Translations under genes and position numbers: made by a program
From: Sympetrum striolatum
Taxonomy: Eukaryota; Arthropoda; Insecta; Odonata; Libellulidae
Reading direction: 5' to 3'
NCBI GenBank assembly: GCA_947579665.1
Contig: OX388349.1
Span: forward strand, 17,888,459 to 17,952,458
DNA: 64,000 nt
The notes under the pieces: model-generated
What the model was told of the DNA's origin: nothing
The model's input: only the letters and a program-made list of their open reading frames with translations
The model's database searches: none
Part shown: in pieces, positions 13,110 to 23,728 of the stretch
Position numbering within the stretch: the first letter of the stretch is position 1
How the letters are laid out: every line of letters starts with the position of its first letter

Positions 13110-13960
13110 TTCAGTGAGCAAGGGCTTGAGACAGGGCTGTACTTTAGCACCAACATTATTTAAAATTTATTTGGAGGAAGTATTACAGAAATAGAAAAAG
13201 AAATGTGGGAATCCCTATTGGTAATGATACTGTATATACCTTATTGTTTGCTGATGATCAGGTCATTGTGGCTGGAGATAGAGATGATGTGAGTTATATG
13301 TTCCAGAAATTAGAAGAAGAGTATTTAAAGTGGGGACTAACAATAAACAAAGATAAAACAATATATGCTAGTGGGTGACAATGAACAGGATGACTTGGAT
13401 GTTGGAGACTACAAAATATGGGATACTATATCTCTTTAAATACTTAGGGGTTACCTTAACTGCAAAAGGCAGAAGTACTCAGGACATAGCCAGTAAAATA
13501 GGGCAAGGAAAATGGGCAATCCACCTTCTAAGCCCAACCCTGTGGAGTGATAAAATCTCAAAAAAAACAACAATTTACAAAACTATTGTCGAAAGCATTC
13601 GTACATATAGAACAGAGGTATTGGAAGTAACCAAGAGGGATAAAGGAAAGCTGATGTCCCTGGAGATGGACCATTGGCGAGGAAGTTGCCGTATCTCTAG
13701 GTTGGACCATGTAAGATATGATCGAATTAGAGAAATTATGCAGGTAAAAGGAAATATTATAGAGGCAATAGAAACAAAGAGGCTGACGTGGTATGGGCAC
13801 CTACAATGGATAACAGAGGGCCAAAAAAGATCTTCCAGTGGATACCCCCTGAAAAGAGGAAAAGTGGCAGACCACCTAAAAGAGTGATGAAAGATGTTGA
13901 GGAGGCAATGACTTCTAGAGGCCTGCATGAAGGAGACTGGATGGACCATGAAAAGTGACA
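13110..13960 (+). pseudogene. non-LTR retrotransposon reverse transcriptase, frameshifted
   Basis: Reading across at least two frameshifts gives ordered RT motifs. KGLRQGCTLAPTLFKIYLEE comes first (13124-13183, the LRQGCxLxPxLF block). LLFADDQVIVAGDRDDV follows (about 13242-13292; the FADD catalytic loop carries the two metal-binding aspartates), then WGLTINKDKT, then FKYLGVTLTAKG (KYLG block) in the 13375-13887 frame. The rest, to about 13940, matches the usual C-terminal region with RLTWYGHLQ and a final DWMDHEK-like tail. Stops lie between the first blocks, and the endonuclease and the first RT blocks are missing, so the copy is dead. Its 3' end abuts the B-box repeat element at about 13960. 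Confidence 0.75.
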
Positions 13961-14955
13961 GACAGAAAATCACCATCTATAACTATGTGTGAAAATTCAA
14001 GTAAAAATATTGACTGCAACTGCCTTAAACGACATCCTACTTTTCCCTTATATTCCTTATGTGAAATATTTTAATGTGCTCTGGCATCGAACCCAGGAAC
14101 AGCATTGTCGTATCTAAATTTTTCTCTTAAGCCGAGTCTTAATATACATCTTTTAGCAAATCAAGAACTTCTAAATATTTCGATAAGTACATCAAAATAA
14201 ATAATGAAAACTAACTCAATGCATTTTAAATGGGGGATATATTTACCGCCTGGCATCGAAACCGGGCCTTTCAGGCAATACTTTCCATGCAGCACAACAG
14301 ATGATTGCCATTTTTAACTATGTGTGAAATTTTAAGCAAAAATATTGTATGTAACTGCCTCAAACGTCGTACTACTTGTCCCTTATATTCCTTATGAGAG
14401 AAATGTTAATGTGCTCTGGCATCGAACCCAGGAACAGAGTAGTCGTATAAAAATTTTTTTCTTAAACATATTCTTACCATACATCTTCTAGCCAAGCAAG
14501 AACTTCCTATCATTTCGATAAATGCACCAAAATAAATAATGAAAAACTACTCCCATGCATTTTAAAGGGCAGATATTTGCACCGTCCTAGCATCGAACCC
14601 AGAATATTTTCCCTAAAGGTCACTTATGTTTTCGATAGATCATGACCATACATATAGGCTCCTACAGGTTTGTTTCTCTACCTATCCGGGAAGTACTTTT
14701 AAAAAATTCCGGAAAATCAAAGCAATGCATTTAAATGGAAAAAATCAGGACTTTGGAGCCCTCTGGAATCGAACCCATGACACTGAGGTTCAAAATCGCA
14801 ATTTTTCTGGCGGTTATATGTTATGGCCAATACGTCGTAAAAATTTCAAGTCAATGGCGCTTGTGGTTTAGGCTGTGAATTAGTATCCTATCTATCTATC
14901 TATCTATCTATATCCCTATATATATGAATGAATCCGGAGAAGCATCTATCTATTA
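13960..14955. repeat. multi-B-box repeat element, copy 1 (truncated)
   Basis: First of three copies of a roughly 1.16 kb dispersed element; it lacks about the first 165 bp of copies 2 and 3. It holds subrepeats about every 165 bp, each with CTGGCATCGAACCCAGG or a close variant (near 14085, 14250, 14415, 14585, 14765). Their complement, GGTTCGATGCC or GGTTCGATTCC, matches the tRNA/Pol III B-box consensus. The element ends with a CTAT microsatellite (about 14887-14912) and a TGAATGAATCCGGAGAAGC tail. It follows directly on the reverse transcriptase relic and is joined head to tail with copy 2. Confidence 0.7.
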
Positions 14956-14958
14956 TAC

Positions 14959-16116
14959 GAGTAAAATGTAGCTTGCATACTGCAAGCAGATCAGCAACAC
15001 TAATTTCATATCGGTATCATATAGGGTCGGTCCTCAAAAGAAAAAAAAAGGATTCAAAATATTCGTAGAATTCGCTGCAATTTAATCGCCTGGCAGCGTA
15101 CCCCGGTCTTCCTGGTGAACTTACTATGCAGCAAAACAGAAGATAACCATATCAAACTATGTGTGAAAATTCAAGCAAACGACAAACAAACGACATCCTA
15201 CTTTTCACAGACACTCCTTATGTGAGAAATTGTAATGTGCACTGGCATCGAACCCAGGAACAGCATGGTCTTATCTATTTTTTTTCTTAAACAAAGTCTT
15301 AATATACATCTTCCATCTAAGAAAGAGCTCCCTTACATATCAATAAATGCATAAAAAAATTATGAAAAGCAACGCCATTGTATTATATATGGGGGATATA
15401 TTTACCCCCTGGCAACGAACCCAGGACTTTCAGGCAATACTTGCTATGCAGCACAACAGAAAAACACCATCTCTAACCGCATATGCAAATTCAAGCAGAA
15501 ATATTGGTTACAACTGCCTCAAATGACATCCTACTTTTCCCTTATATTCCTTATGAGAGAAAAGTTATTGTGCTCTGGAATCGAACCCAGGAATAGTACG
15601 GTCTTATAAAAAATTTTTTCTAAAACTAATTCGTACCATACATCTTCCAGCAAAGCACGAACATCCTATAATTTCAATAAGTGCATCAAAAAAAATAATG
15701 AAAAACTACTCCCATGTATTTTAAACGTCGGATTTTTGCATCGTCCTAGCATCGAACCTAGGATATTTTTCATCTAAGTCATTAATTTTTTCAATAGATC
15801 ATGACCATGTATAACAGCTCCTAGAGTTTTGATTATCTTACTATATGGGAAGTATTTTTTAGAAATTCCCGAAAATCAAAGCAATGCATTTAAACGGGAA
15901 AAATCGGGACTTTGGGGCCCTCTGGAATCGAACCCATGACAGTGAAGTTCAAAATCGCAATTTTTCTGGCGGTTACACGTTATGGCCAATGCGTCGTAAA
16001 AATTTCAAGTCAATGCCGCTTATGGTTTAGGCTGTGAATTAGTATCCTATCTATCTATCTATCTATATAGGTATATCCATGAATGAATCCGGAGAAGCAT
16101 CTATATATAATAGATA
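14959..16116. repeat. multi-B-box repeat element, copy 2 (full length)
   Basis: It begins GAGTAAAATGTAGCTTGCAT, includes the short hairpin CTTGCA-tac-TGCAAG, and ends with a CTAT microsatellite and a GAGAAGCATCTATATATAAT tail. Six B-box-like motifs, in reverse orientation, lie at about 15090, 15243, 15410, 15575, 15747 and 15928. The last, complement GGTTCGATTCC, is a perfect B-box match. Only short stray frames are present. It could be a composite tRNA-derived SINE or a non-autonomous Helitron-like element (a hairpin near one end and TC... at the other on the minus strand). The canonical CTRR end was not found. Confidence 0.72.
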
Positions 16117-17330
16117 TGTTACACCCCAAACTTGTAATTGCCCATTTCATGAAAGGTGAGAAGCGGAAACAACAGCCTATTTGGACATTTTTTTTAAGGT
16201 TTAATGTATCTGGTGCCTTAACCCTTCATCAGGACCTGCCCAAAATTTTTTCACAAATTATTAGCTAGACATTCTCTCAGTAATGCATACTCTGTGTCAA
16301 AGAGTGAGAGGGAAATAACAAAAAAAATGATGGCTAAAAGTTTCAAAAAGGACACCAATATCAATATGCAAGAAACAACTAAAAATTATGACTTAAAAAA
16401 TAACTAGTTATAAGAATAAGGGCAAGAACATAATCTCTAAAATTTGTTTCCTTGTATAACTGGAGGATAAAAACAGGATTACTGTGAAGACAGTGAAGAA
16501 GTGTCCTTAGAAGAGAGTTGTTTGAGTCTGCAAATTAGAAAGAAAAATCTAAATACATTTTTCACAAATAACGATGCATTCTTGTCTGCATCCTTGGACA
16601 TCAATGTAATATGTTCATATTATTATCAATACACATTTCGCATTAAAAGATATGGGCCTTTAAATTGTGAACTCTAAATTTGCAGATTTTTCAAAGTCCT
16701 TTAGCCTCTGTTCTGATGATATCCATGTCTTGAAAAATTTAATGTTGAATTAAGAGAACATTTTTATGTGTTAAATCAATTATACACATAGCCAGAATTG
16801 TCATGACTTTTTTAGCCAAGCTGTCTTACATTATCAATATTTCATCTGTAGCATTTACGCGCAATACATAAGAGCATCGATTACTATACCTATTTAGCTT
16901 TTAGTTCAAAGTTAGTTACTTAATCATATTCCTGCCTCAAAGTCAAAAGGAATCATCAATAAATATAAATTAGTTATAAGGAGATTTCTTCTTGCTTTTC
17001 TTTATATTAGAGTAGGATTTGTTTCCTCTCTGTTATAATTTTCATAAATTATTCAAACCATATTCATACTAAGTAATTTTCTAGTCGGGAATAAATTTAG
17101 AGTAGAGATCATAGACTTTCAATGGGGTTAGGGTAAAAGTGAACAAGCAAGAGTCATAATTGAGATATTGAATTAGAGAAAATTATGAGAAGTGATCATG
17201 GACACTTTTTATTCTACATTCTGACTCTATTGACCTTGCTAATCGAAAAAGTCCTGAAGCCCACTTTGTGTTCCCGCTTTCATGCACAATTTATCGTTGC
17301 GCTATTGTTTATACGGCGGCGCGATGGTCG
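16117..17330. other. AT-rich spacer, nothing recognised
   Basis: No exon, tRNA, TIR or tandem repeat could be supported. The 16083-16268 frame overlaps the tail of the repeat element and shows no domain. Confidence 0.5.
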
Positions 17331-17425
17331 AACGCACAGATATATATTACTAGATAGGCAGTGGCGGTGGAGGGGGTGAAGCCTCGTGATGCGCATGGCG
17401 GCCATCTTACGATCACCCAAATTTG
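17330..17425. repeat. GC-rich dispersed repeat, left member of an inverted pair
   Basis: Positions 17335-17361 match the complement of 20277-20303 over 27 bases. The similarity continues with changes (GCGCATGGCGGCCATCTTA here, GCGCGTAGCCGCCATATTA there). The partner lies just upstream of the THAP exon on the minus strand. GGCGGCCATCTTA contains a YY1/Pho-like GCCAT core, so this may be a duplicated promoter fragment. Confidence 0.55.
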
Positions 17426-18614
17426 AGCGTATTCGTATTCTATTTCATAGGAGCAGGACGTAACACTACGCCGTACCACTAACACGTACGACTACGCGAT
17501 AAACGGAATTAATGGCTTGAATTGGACCATCAATTACAGATAAAATAACCATTATTCTCCATTGAGTTATAGTAACCGAGAGAAATATTTTTTTTCGAAG
17601 TATACCAAATGTTAAATGATAAAAACATACTCCGAGAGCGAAACTAAGGTAGCATTGTACACAAAAGATTAAAAATGTTTCCGCTATTTAGATTATGATG
17701 AACATTCCTTAATAACTGACTGATTTAGAGCCGGAGGTTGCAATCATTTTATCGACAAGGCGGAAGATATTAAAAAATAAAGACATTTATGATATTGATG
17801 TTTGAAATATGAAGTTTATGTCAGATATAATTTAAACAATAGAGATTTTCAAGGCTATATATTCTAGGTAAGAATTCTGCAGCTTCATACATAGATTAGA
17901 TACGGTTAAATTCTGGTTATAACGTCCCTCACTTTTACGCGGTTTCGAATGTACCGCGGGTTTCACCATGTCCCCCGATATGATTACATGGACTATTTTC
18001 TTTGTTAGTGGTGGGTAACTTTGTGGCGAATTTTTTCTCAACGTGCCGTCACTTCCAGCAATTATGTCAACGCGATTGGCGGCACATTGAATTATGTAAC
18101 AATCAAACGCTATACACTATCGCGCTAAAGGAAAAGATCAGAGTACATTTTTTTATTAACTTCTATGAAAGTGGGGTCAGGAAGTGGGAGTAAATCATTA
18201 AAACATCATTCGCTAATAAATTACTTATGAAATTTAGCTTTACAGTGTTTTGTTTCCCACGCAGTTTCCCGTAATAATGCAGGTGTAAACTCCGTCCCTC
18301 TAGTTGTAACCAAATTTTACTTAATTAGTCAGAGGCAAAATATAACTTCATTGCTCCAACAACGTTGAGGGAAGGGAATGAAGCTCGTACCCTACCTCAA
18401 ACCAGAACGTAATGGTTATTACGATTGAACTTAACAGTTTTTAACAATAACAGTTTAAAAACCATAATAGAGGTTAATTCCATTTTAAAAGGTTTTAACT
18501 GGAGGCAGTAGTTCACACTCTAATGAAGATTAATCTCCCAAGACAAACCAATCCATATCAAATTCAAACACACAACTACACCATAGGAATCAAGGAATAT
18601 AAAGAAACAGAAAA
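17426..18614. other. spacer, nothing recognised
   Basis: Mixed-composition sequence. The frames at 17832-18041 and 18002-18193 are in opposite orientation and have no recognisable motif. Confidence 0.45.
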
Positions 18615-18633
18615 TGTCCATTAAGAAACAATC

Positions 18634-18639
18634 TTTATT
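18634..18639 (-). terminator. poly(A) signal AATAAA on the minus strand
   Basis: Complement reads GTAAATAAAGATTG, about 150 nt downstream of the stop codon of the candidate terminal exon at 18791-18849. The placement suits a 3' UTR end. Confidence 0.45.
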
Positions 18640-18790
18640 TACAATTCATTTGTCTTTACTGACACTACACTGAAAAAAACACTGTGGTTGAATCATCCAA
18701 AACACTAGCAGAATCAAGTACTAGAAAACAGCATAGGTTTCTGTTATGGAGGGCTTCCAGGAAAGTTTTCCATCTTCTGGTGCCATGATC

Positions 18791-18849
18791 TTAATTCTTG
18801 ATGGCAATGGCAATGCAGCACCCAAAAGGAATTAATGTCACTGAATCAT
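18791..18849 (-). CDS. candidate terminal exon of a minus-strand gene
   Basis: On the minus strand a CGGTTTTACAG acceptor precedes 59 nt whose only open frame reads DSVTLIPFGCCIAIAIKN and then TAA (18791-18793). About 150 nt of slightly less AT-rich 3' sequence and an AATAAA follow. The encoded tail is hydrophobic. It lies downstream of the minus-strand THAP exon at 20033-20121 and could end the same transcript, but connecting exons were not found. Protein family unknown. Confidence 0.35.
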
Positions 18850-19798
18850 CTGTAAAACCGAAGTAGTATAAAAATTTATAGTCAACTGTAAGCACATGAC
18901 AGAAATTCACATAATGATATCACTTTGCTGTCCATTTGATGACTCAAGTAGTTTTCTTGATTGAGGATCTTTATTTACTTTTGGGTATAAAGTGAGGGAT
19001 TAACCTATTTTCTCCAAAAACATTTCTCTACAATGGAAATCTATAAATTCGTATGAGAAATTAAGACCTGTAGTATACATTTTATTTAAACACAAAATGC
19101 AATTGAAAATTGCTCAACACTTTCACAGCAATTATTAAACACAGGACATAGATGTATTTTAATTGCTAATGATGAGATAATAGTAAAAAATGACAATAAT
19201 GTCCTAATTTATCTTGAGATATATCATTAAAATTAGGAAACAAATTGCTTCGCACCTTAATATCTAAGAGTCTATTATTGCAATATTAAGTGAATATAGA
19301 ATACTTAAGTTCCTTCCACACATATGTATGTATAAAAATTATATATTCCTTCTGTGGTCTAATGTACATTTTATTTATGAGGCTTAATTCTATAGGTGAA
19401 GTTCGTCCCACCGAAAAAAAATTCTAACAAGCCGAAATGTTTACACTACAAAACGGGAGATTTTTTTACTATACATACCAACAAATACCTAATATTTAAT
19501 AAGAATTGAAGTCAATGAATTTAACAATATACAATTGTAAGTATGTAATCGAAGTGAATAAATCTACTGATATTTCTCTATATATATTAATTATTGTACG
19601 AAGCAAGAAACTATCAATCCCAATAAGGATCTCTTTAATTACAATTGATGCTACAGATAAAAAATATTGCTTTTAACTTTATGGCTTGAATAAATTTAAT
19701 CAAACAAGGTTTGAATCCTTTCAAAAAGTTATTTTTCTTTGAAAATAACGAATCGCTTACAAACATTCAATTTTGCACGTCTAAAGTAGGGCCAAGTC
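18850..19798. other. AT-rich, possible intron of the minus-strand THAP locus
   Basis: I looked on the minus strand for a second THAP exon (W...C...ICxxHF) and did not find one. A short GGTGGGACGAACTTCACC hairpin-like motif (complement) occurs at about 19398-19415, next to a T-tract. Confidence 0.4.
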
Positions 19799-19903
19799 AC
19801 GAGATTTTCCGGTAAAATTTCACTTTAGGACTGTTTGAGAGAAATTCAATATCTCCCTTGATATCGATGATATTTCGACTAAGTGAAATTTTACCACGAG
19901 ATT
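19799..19903. mobile_element. MITE with perfect 8-bp target-site duplication
   Basis: The 15-bp inverted repeats GGTAAAATTTCACTT (19811-19825) and its complement (19881-19895) enclose a short internal part containing TTTAGGACTGTTTGAGAG. Both sides carry ACGAGATT (19799-19806 and 19896-19903), an 8-bp direct duplication. Four extra bases (TTCC) sit inside the left copy. An 8-bp duplication fits hAT- or P-type transposition. A relic sharing the TTTAGGACTGTTTG core lies at 25917-25982, and a further GGTAAAATTTCAC end lies at about 23989. Confidence 0.75.
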
Positions 19904-20032
19904 AAATGTGTAAATGCCTGCATAAATTAATATAAATGTAAATTTAAATTGGTGGAATCAGTAAATAGTCTCAAAGTACAAGCTATCATCAACAATGCGG
20001 TTCCGTTGGCTATAAGTAATTTATTTATTTAC

Positions 20033-20121
20033 CTGTGTAAGGACACATTTTCAGCACCAGGAGTTTTCTTCCTCGAAGTATACTTGAAGGTGCATCCCCA
20101 CACATCACAATAGTTCACCAC
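20033..20121 (-). CDS. THAP-domain zinc-finger exon (start codon uncertain)
   Basis: The minus-strand reading is VVNYCDVWGCTFKYT, a basic segment, then GAENVSLHR, ending at an ACACAG/GTAAAT donor. THAP domains begin with C-x(2-4)-C in a (M)xxxCxVxGC setting and continue to a VSxHRFP segment that commonly spans an intron, which is what is seen. The second half (W, C-x2-H, AVPTIF box) is not found downstream. The expected ATG position reads GTG GTG, so the start has been lost, lies in an upstream exon, or is non-canonical. Alternatives are a pseudogene or a piece of a P-like transposase, which also carries a THAP domain. Confidence 0.55.
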
Positions 20122-20189
20122 TCTTCCTATTTGCAGAGGAAACAACAGAAAAAGTCGGCACGAAATCCTATGCTATCAAAGCCAAGATG

Positions 20190-20305
20190 GGTTCAGGAGG
20201 GTGACGGTAATATGGCGGCTACGCGCAAAATTTCTCTTTTGCTGGCTTCACCGCTACCTACGGAAAGGCATAGGCGCTGCCTATCTAGTAATATATATCT
20301 GTGGT
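20190..20305. promoter_or_regulatory. GC-rich block, likely promoter; right member of the inverted pair
   Basis: It is inverted relative to 17330-17425 and shares its 27-base core. It carries AATATGGCGGC, a YY1/Pho-like core often found at transcription starts. A minus-strand THAP exon lies about 70-100 bp to its left, and candidate plus-strand exons to its right (donor at 20370), so a bidirectional promoter is plausible. This is inference from position and motif only. Confidence 0.35.
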
Positions 20306-20369
20306 CGAACGCTCCATCATTATGTCAGAACGGGAGCTCGAGTGTAGATGTATCATTCATGAACATGCT
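20290..20369 (+). other. candidate first exon of a divergent plus-strand transcript
   Basis: An open segment ends FMNM(L) at a strong GTAAGT donor (20370-20375). Joined to the acceptor before 20667, the frame remains open to a stop near 20800, encoding an unrecognised tail. The exact 5' end is unknown. It may be an untranslated exon. Confidence 0.28.
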
Positions 20370-20666
20370 GTAAGTTTCTCTAACCGTAAAAATCATTGAA
20401 AATTTCATAATGTTATAGATATTATTAACAAGTTAACTATTACTGTGGCTATTATCATTATTTATTCGTATCATGCAAAATTAAAGCTCGTTGTTGGAGC
20501 TCATGTCGAGAGATAGTTTCTTAGAAAGTATGTCATTGCACAAAATTACATCATTATTTGACGTAATTGTATCAAGTTGAATTTAAATAATTCGTAAAAT
20601 TATACCGATTAATTATTTAGCGTGGCCCATTGTGTCATGATAATAGTTATTGAATTATTTTTTTAG

Positions 20667-20878
20667 ATTATCTCGAGCGAGGGGACCACGTGTTGGAGAA
20701 CTGACATGGACGTCATCCTTGCCAGGAGAGGACCAGGATTATACCTCAGCTGGAGAGCCTTTGAGTTCTTGTGAATTGTGGTTTGATTTTGTGAAGTGAT
20801 AGTTTTGACGTTGTAGTATCGTATTTGATATCAAGTAAAATTCGTCGGCGGCCCTGGCTAATTGGTCACATCCCGGGA
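20667..20878 (+). other. candidate second exon of the divergent transcript
   Basis: Preceded by ATTATTTTTTTAG and followed by GTAAGT at 20879-20884. GC content is clearly above the neighbours. In the frame continued from the previous candidate exon it reads LSRARGPRVGELTWTSSLPG and 24 more residues to TGA. No domain recognised, so it may be a 5' UTR exon. Confidence 0.3.
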
Positions 20879-20994
20879 GTAAGTTGCTGTTTTCTGTGAG
20901 TCAAATTTTACTTATTCGCCCATTTTTATTTGAGTTTCTTTAATTAGCACTATTCTTTTCCAGGGAAAAACACATCTCTAAGTAATTCTCGGTT

Positions 20995-21112
20995 AAGGCC
21001 ATTTTCAAGTGCACCAACCTCGGTTAGCGTTAACCGGGCAGCTGACCGCGGTTAAGAATTAACCGGCCGAAATCGACCGGTTAAGTTACTTAATCGGTGT
21101 AGCAACAAGAGT
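20995..21112. repeat. GGTTAA-rich imperfect inverted repeat, copy 1
   Basis: It begins AGTGCACCAACCTCGGTTA and continues with many CGGTTAA/TTAACCG words that can fold on themselves. A related block in opposite orientation is at 35425-35575, where the complement begins GAGTGCACCAATCTCGGTTA. Probably the end motif of a dispersed element. Confidence 0.5.
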
Positions 21113-21716
21113 AGTAAACAATTATGTCGTTTCGATTTGATAGTTTTGAAGATGAACTCCTGTATTTAGAATGCCGCAATAATTTACAGCGTAGAAACTG
21201 GTAGAAACCATGACGCTAGGGTGAATCCTTTCGATAATTTAAGTGAAACTAAATTGTACGAAAGATATAGGCTGAGGAAAGTAACTTTCCCTCTTAGAAA
21301 ATATTCGCCATCATCTTGAATGTCCAAGCCAGAGAAACAATCCTCTTTCGCCGATGGATAAACTTAAGTTTAACTTAAATTTTGACTACGTTGAGATTTT
21401 ACGCCACAGGTGCGTTTCACATGCTGATAGGAAATTCTTTCGGAATACACCGAACTACTGCTTTACATGCAATATACACATACTACTTCCACTTCGTGAA
21501 TTTCTACTATAGGAGTCTCAGTAAATGATACTGATTCGTTTTGTGCTGTATCTGAATTCTCCAACACATCCGATAGACATGTTTGAATGCTATAAATGCA
21601 TTTAATATTAGTAGTTTACTATACTCATGATTTATACAAGGTGTAAACTTATATTACCTGTAACCCTACCTCTGATGAATTTGATATATTTTGTGGTAGA
21701 ATGATTATATGCTACT

Positions 21717-23708
21717 GGGCCCTTATTAGGACTTTCTTTCGATAAGTGATATTCGATAGAATTCCCGTTATTTTCGATAAATCCGCCATGTTTTGCCAGT
21801 TAACGAAAGCGCGGTCGAAAGTGGTATTAGGACCTACGTGATATTCGAAACTTATCGAACGAAGCTATCGACTGCTCTGGAGGTGGTGTTAGAGACTTTC
21901 GCTAGCCAAGGAAGAGTAAAGATGGAGGACGAGATTGTATATGTGATGTGTACCGCAGAGCCAGAAGGAGAAGAAACCGTTTACGAGCTATTCGGAGGAC
22001 ATTACGGGATGCTAGTAATCCTTTCGAGATACTAGACAGCGATTTCGTACGTTTATATCGTAGATTATATCGTTTATGTAATTACTTTGAACTTTGTCAT
22101 TGACCAAGATTTATGTTTTTGGTAAATTATTTCATGCTGTACATAGTTCTCAGTTGCATATTAAGTGAAAGAAATACTGTTGCAACCTGGTATAAATACT
22201 ACATATACTTAATAATTAAGGTTCAACTTCTTTCCTTGAGCAAGGTTTACTGTTTTGTTCATGGTTTTGATTTCTTTAACGGCTCACTTGTGAGCAAGAA
22301 TTGAATATACGTTGGTTGAATAAACATTTTGCACCTTCATCTCGGTACTTCTTTTTTACGACCTTCTTCAACCTATTAGCGATCTGCGGATAGTTGGGTA
22401 GGTTAAAAATGAGAACAACATCTTTAAATAAGTGATTTTATTTCCTTACACTGATTACATAAACGCAAGGTGAGCGTGAAAAAACTGCGAAACCTACTCA
22501 GAGAAGCTTAAGAAAGTAGAAAAGAAGCAATGGATGATATGTCTAGTAACTTTTGTGTATCTTCAATGAAGTTTACAGCAAGTAGTACAGTAGGAACATA
22601 AGAAGTTCCATATCTCTAAGAAACAAACATATATATGCTTTATATATCTGTACATGCCAAAAGAAATTGAGGAAAGCGAGATTAGGATTCAGAAAAGGAA
22701 AAGAAACTAAATCTTTTAATACAGTTTATGTACAGTTAAAATCTTTAAAAAGCAAACATGTTCTATTAGGAATATGGCATCTAATAGTAAAATAGTAAGA
22801 TACATAAATATTTAAATAGTAGCCATGAATTAATAGTGAAGTTCTCCAAGCAGTATGAATATATAAGGAAGATAAAATCTGAGATTCAAACAAGTAAATA
22901 CATAAATATCTAAGTACTACCAAACAATCAAAAGTAAAAATCTACTAGAACTTCCCAAAGATAAATAAGATGAAACCTGGTAGTCAAAAGTAAATATATA
23001 AATAATTGCAAATATTGAATAGTTAAAATCAGCAGTAACTATAAGAATAGATAAATAAGATGTAACCAAAGAGTGAATGAGTGCTGCTGATAATTATTAG
23101 AGATAAATTCTCACTTTTAGGTACAATCACATGTGGATGCTTGTGTTCAAATTATCGAACCCCAAAAAGGTGACTATCCTTTGGAATCCCGTTCAACTCT
23201 ACATAGCTTCACACTAAATTAATTTATGAAACATTAATTTACAGTTAAGTAGGGACATAACACATTAAAACGCAACACTAACCTTATTACGTTATGCTAC
23301 ACAATCCTGGCTAAGAAATTAAATGCTATCATCTCACGGCTACTTACACCTTATAATTATCTTCGAAAGCATATCTCATTCTCGCAAAACATTCCATGAT
23401 ACATTATCAACTCTGCATACGACTAAAGTTGATATTTTACAATGGATCGTACACACCTCCTGTCTTACTAAGTTGAATTTCTTCCGCCAAATGACCTTAA
23501 ACCTCGATTTCTATGACGACTTCCGGCCAAAAATCCCAAAAATACGGTCAACTTGGCAACGTCGTTCGAACGACTTATCGCAGACGTTCTTCCGAACGAA
23601 TGATAGGTAACTTGGTCTCCTAATACCGTTTTTGTGTGATATTCGTTCCGGAGGCAGGCTTTCGAAGTAAACGTATCACTTATCGAAAGAAAGTCATAAT
23701 AAGGGCCC
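21717..23708. mobile_element. ~2.0 kb TIR element, copy 1
   Basis: The ends are inverted: GGGCCCTTATTAGGACTTTC at the left and the complement of GAAAGTCATAATAAGGGCCC at the right, with identity running about 35 bp through TTTCGATAAGTGATA. Copy 2 (26138-28307) is nearly identical throughout. GGGCC termini with a GATAAGT/TTCGAT subterminal pattern resemble PIF/Harbinger-type elements, but no 3-bp duplication is visible (ACT at left, TGA at right). GGGCCC is itself palindromic, so it could be part of the target. No DDE transposase is present, so the element is non-autonomous. Confidence 0.8.
21922..22035 (+). CDS. short open frame in TIR element copy 1
   Basis: A 37-codon frame from ATG, starting MEDEIVYVMCTAEPEGEE and ending VILSRY, extends upstream without a stop but also without another ATG. 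It is identical in copy 2. MEDE at the N-terminus is reminiscent of Harbinger-type transposase starts, but no catalytic region follows. It may be the remnant of a first exon. Confidence 0.3.
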   Translation: MEDEIVYVMCTAEPEGEETVYELFGGHYGMLVILSRY

Positions 23709-23728
23709 TGATCTAAAAAAGTAACCAG

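Noticed and set aside
14083..16000. tRNA genes suggested by GGTTCGATTCC motifs
   Set aside because: Only the B-box/T-arm part is present; no acceptor stem, D arm or anticodon arm could be paired around any copy.
14959..16116. Definite assignment of the B-box element to Helitrons
   Set aside because: A hairpin near one end and TC at the other are suggestive, but the CTRR terminus and A/T insertion site could not be shown.
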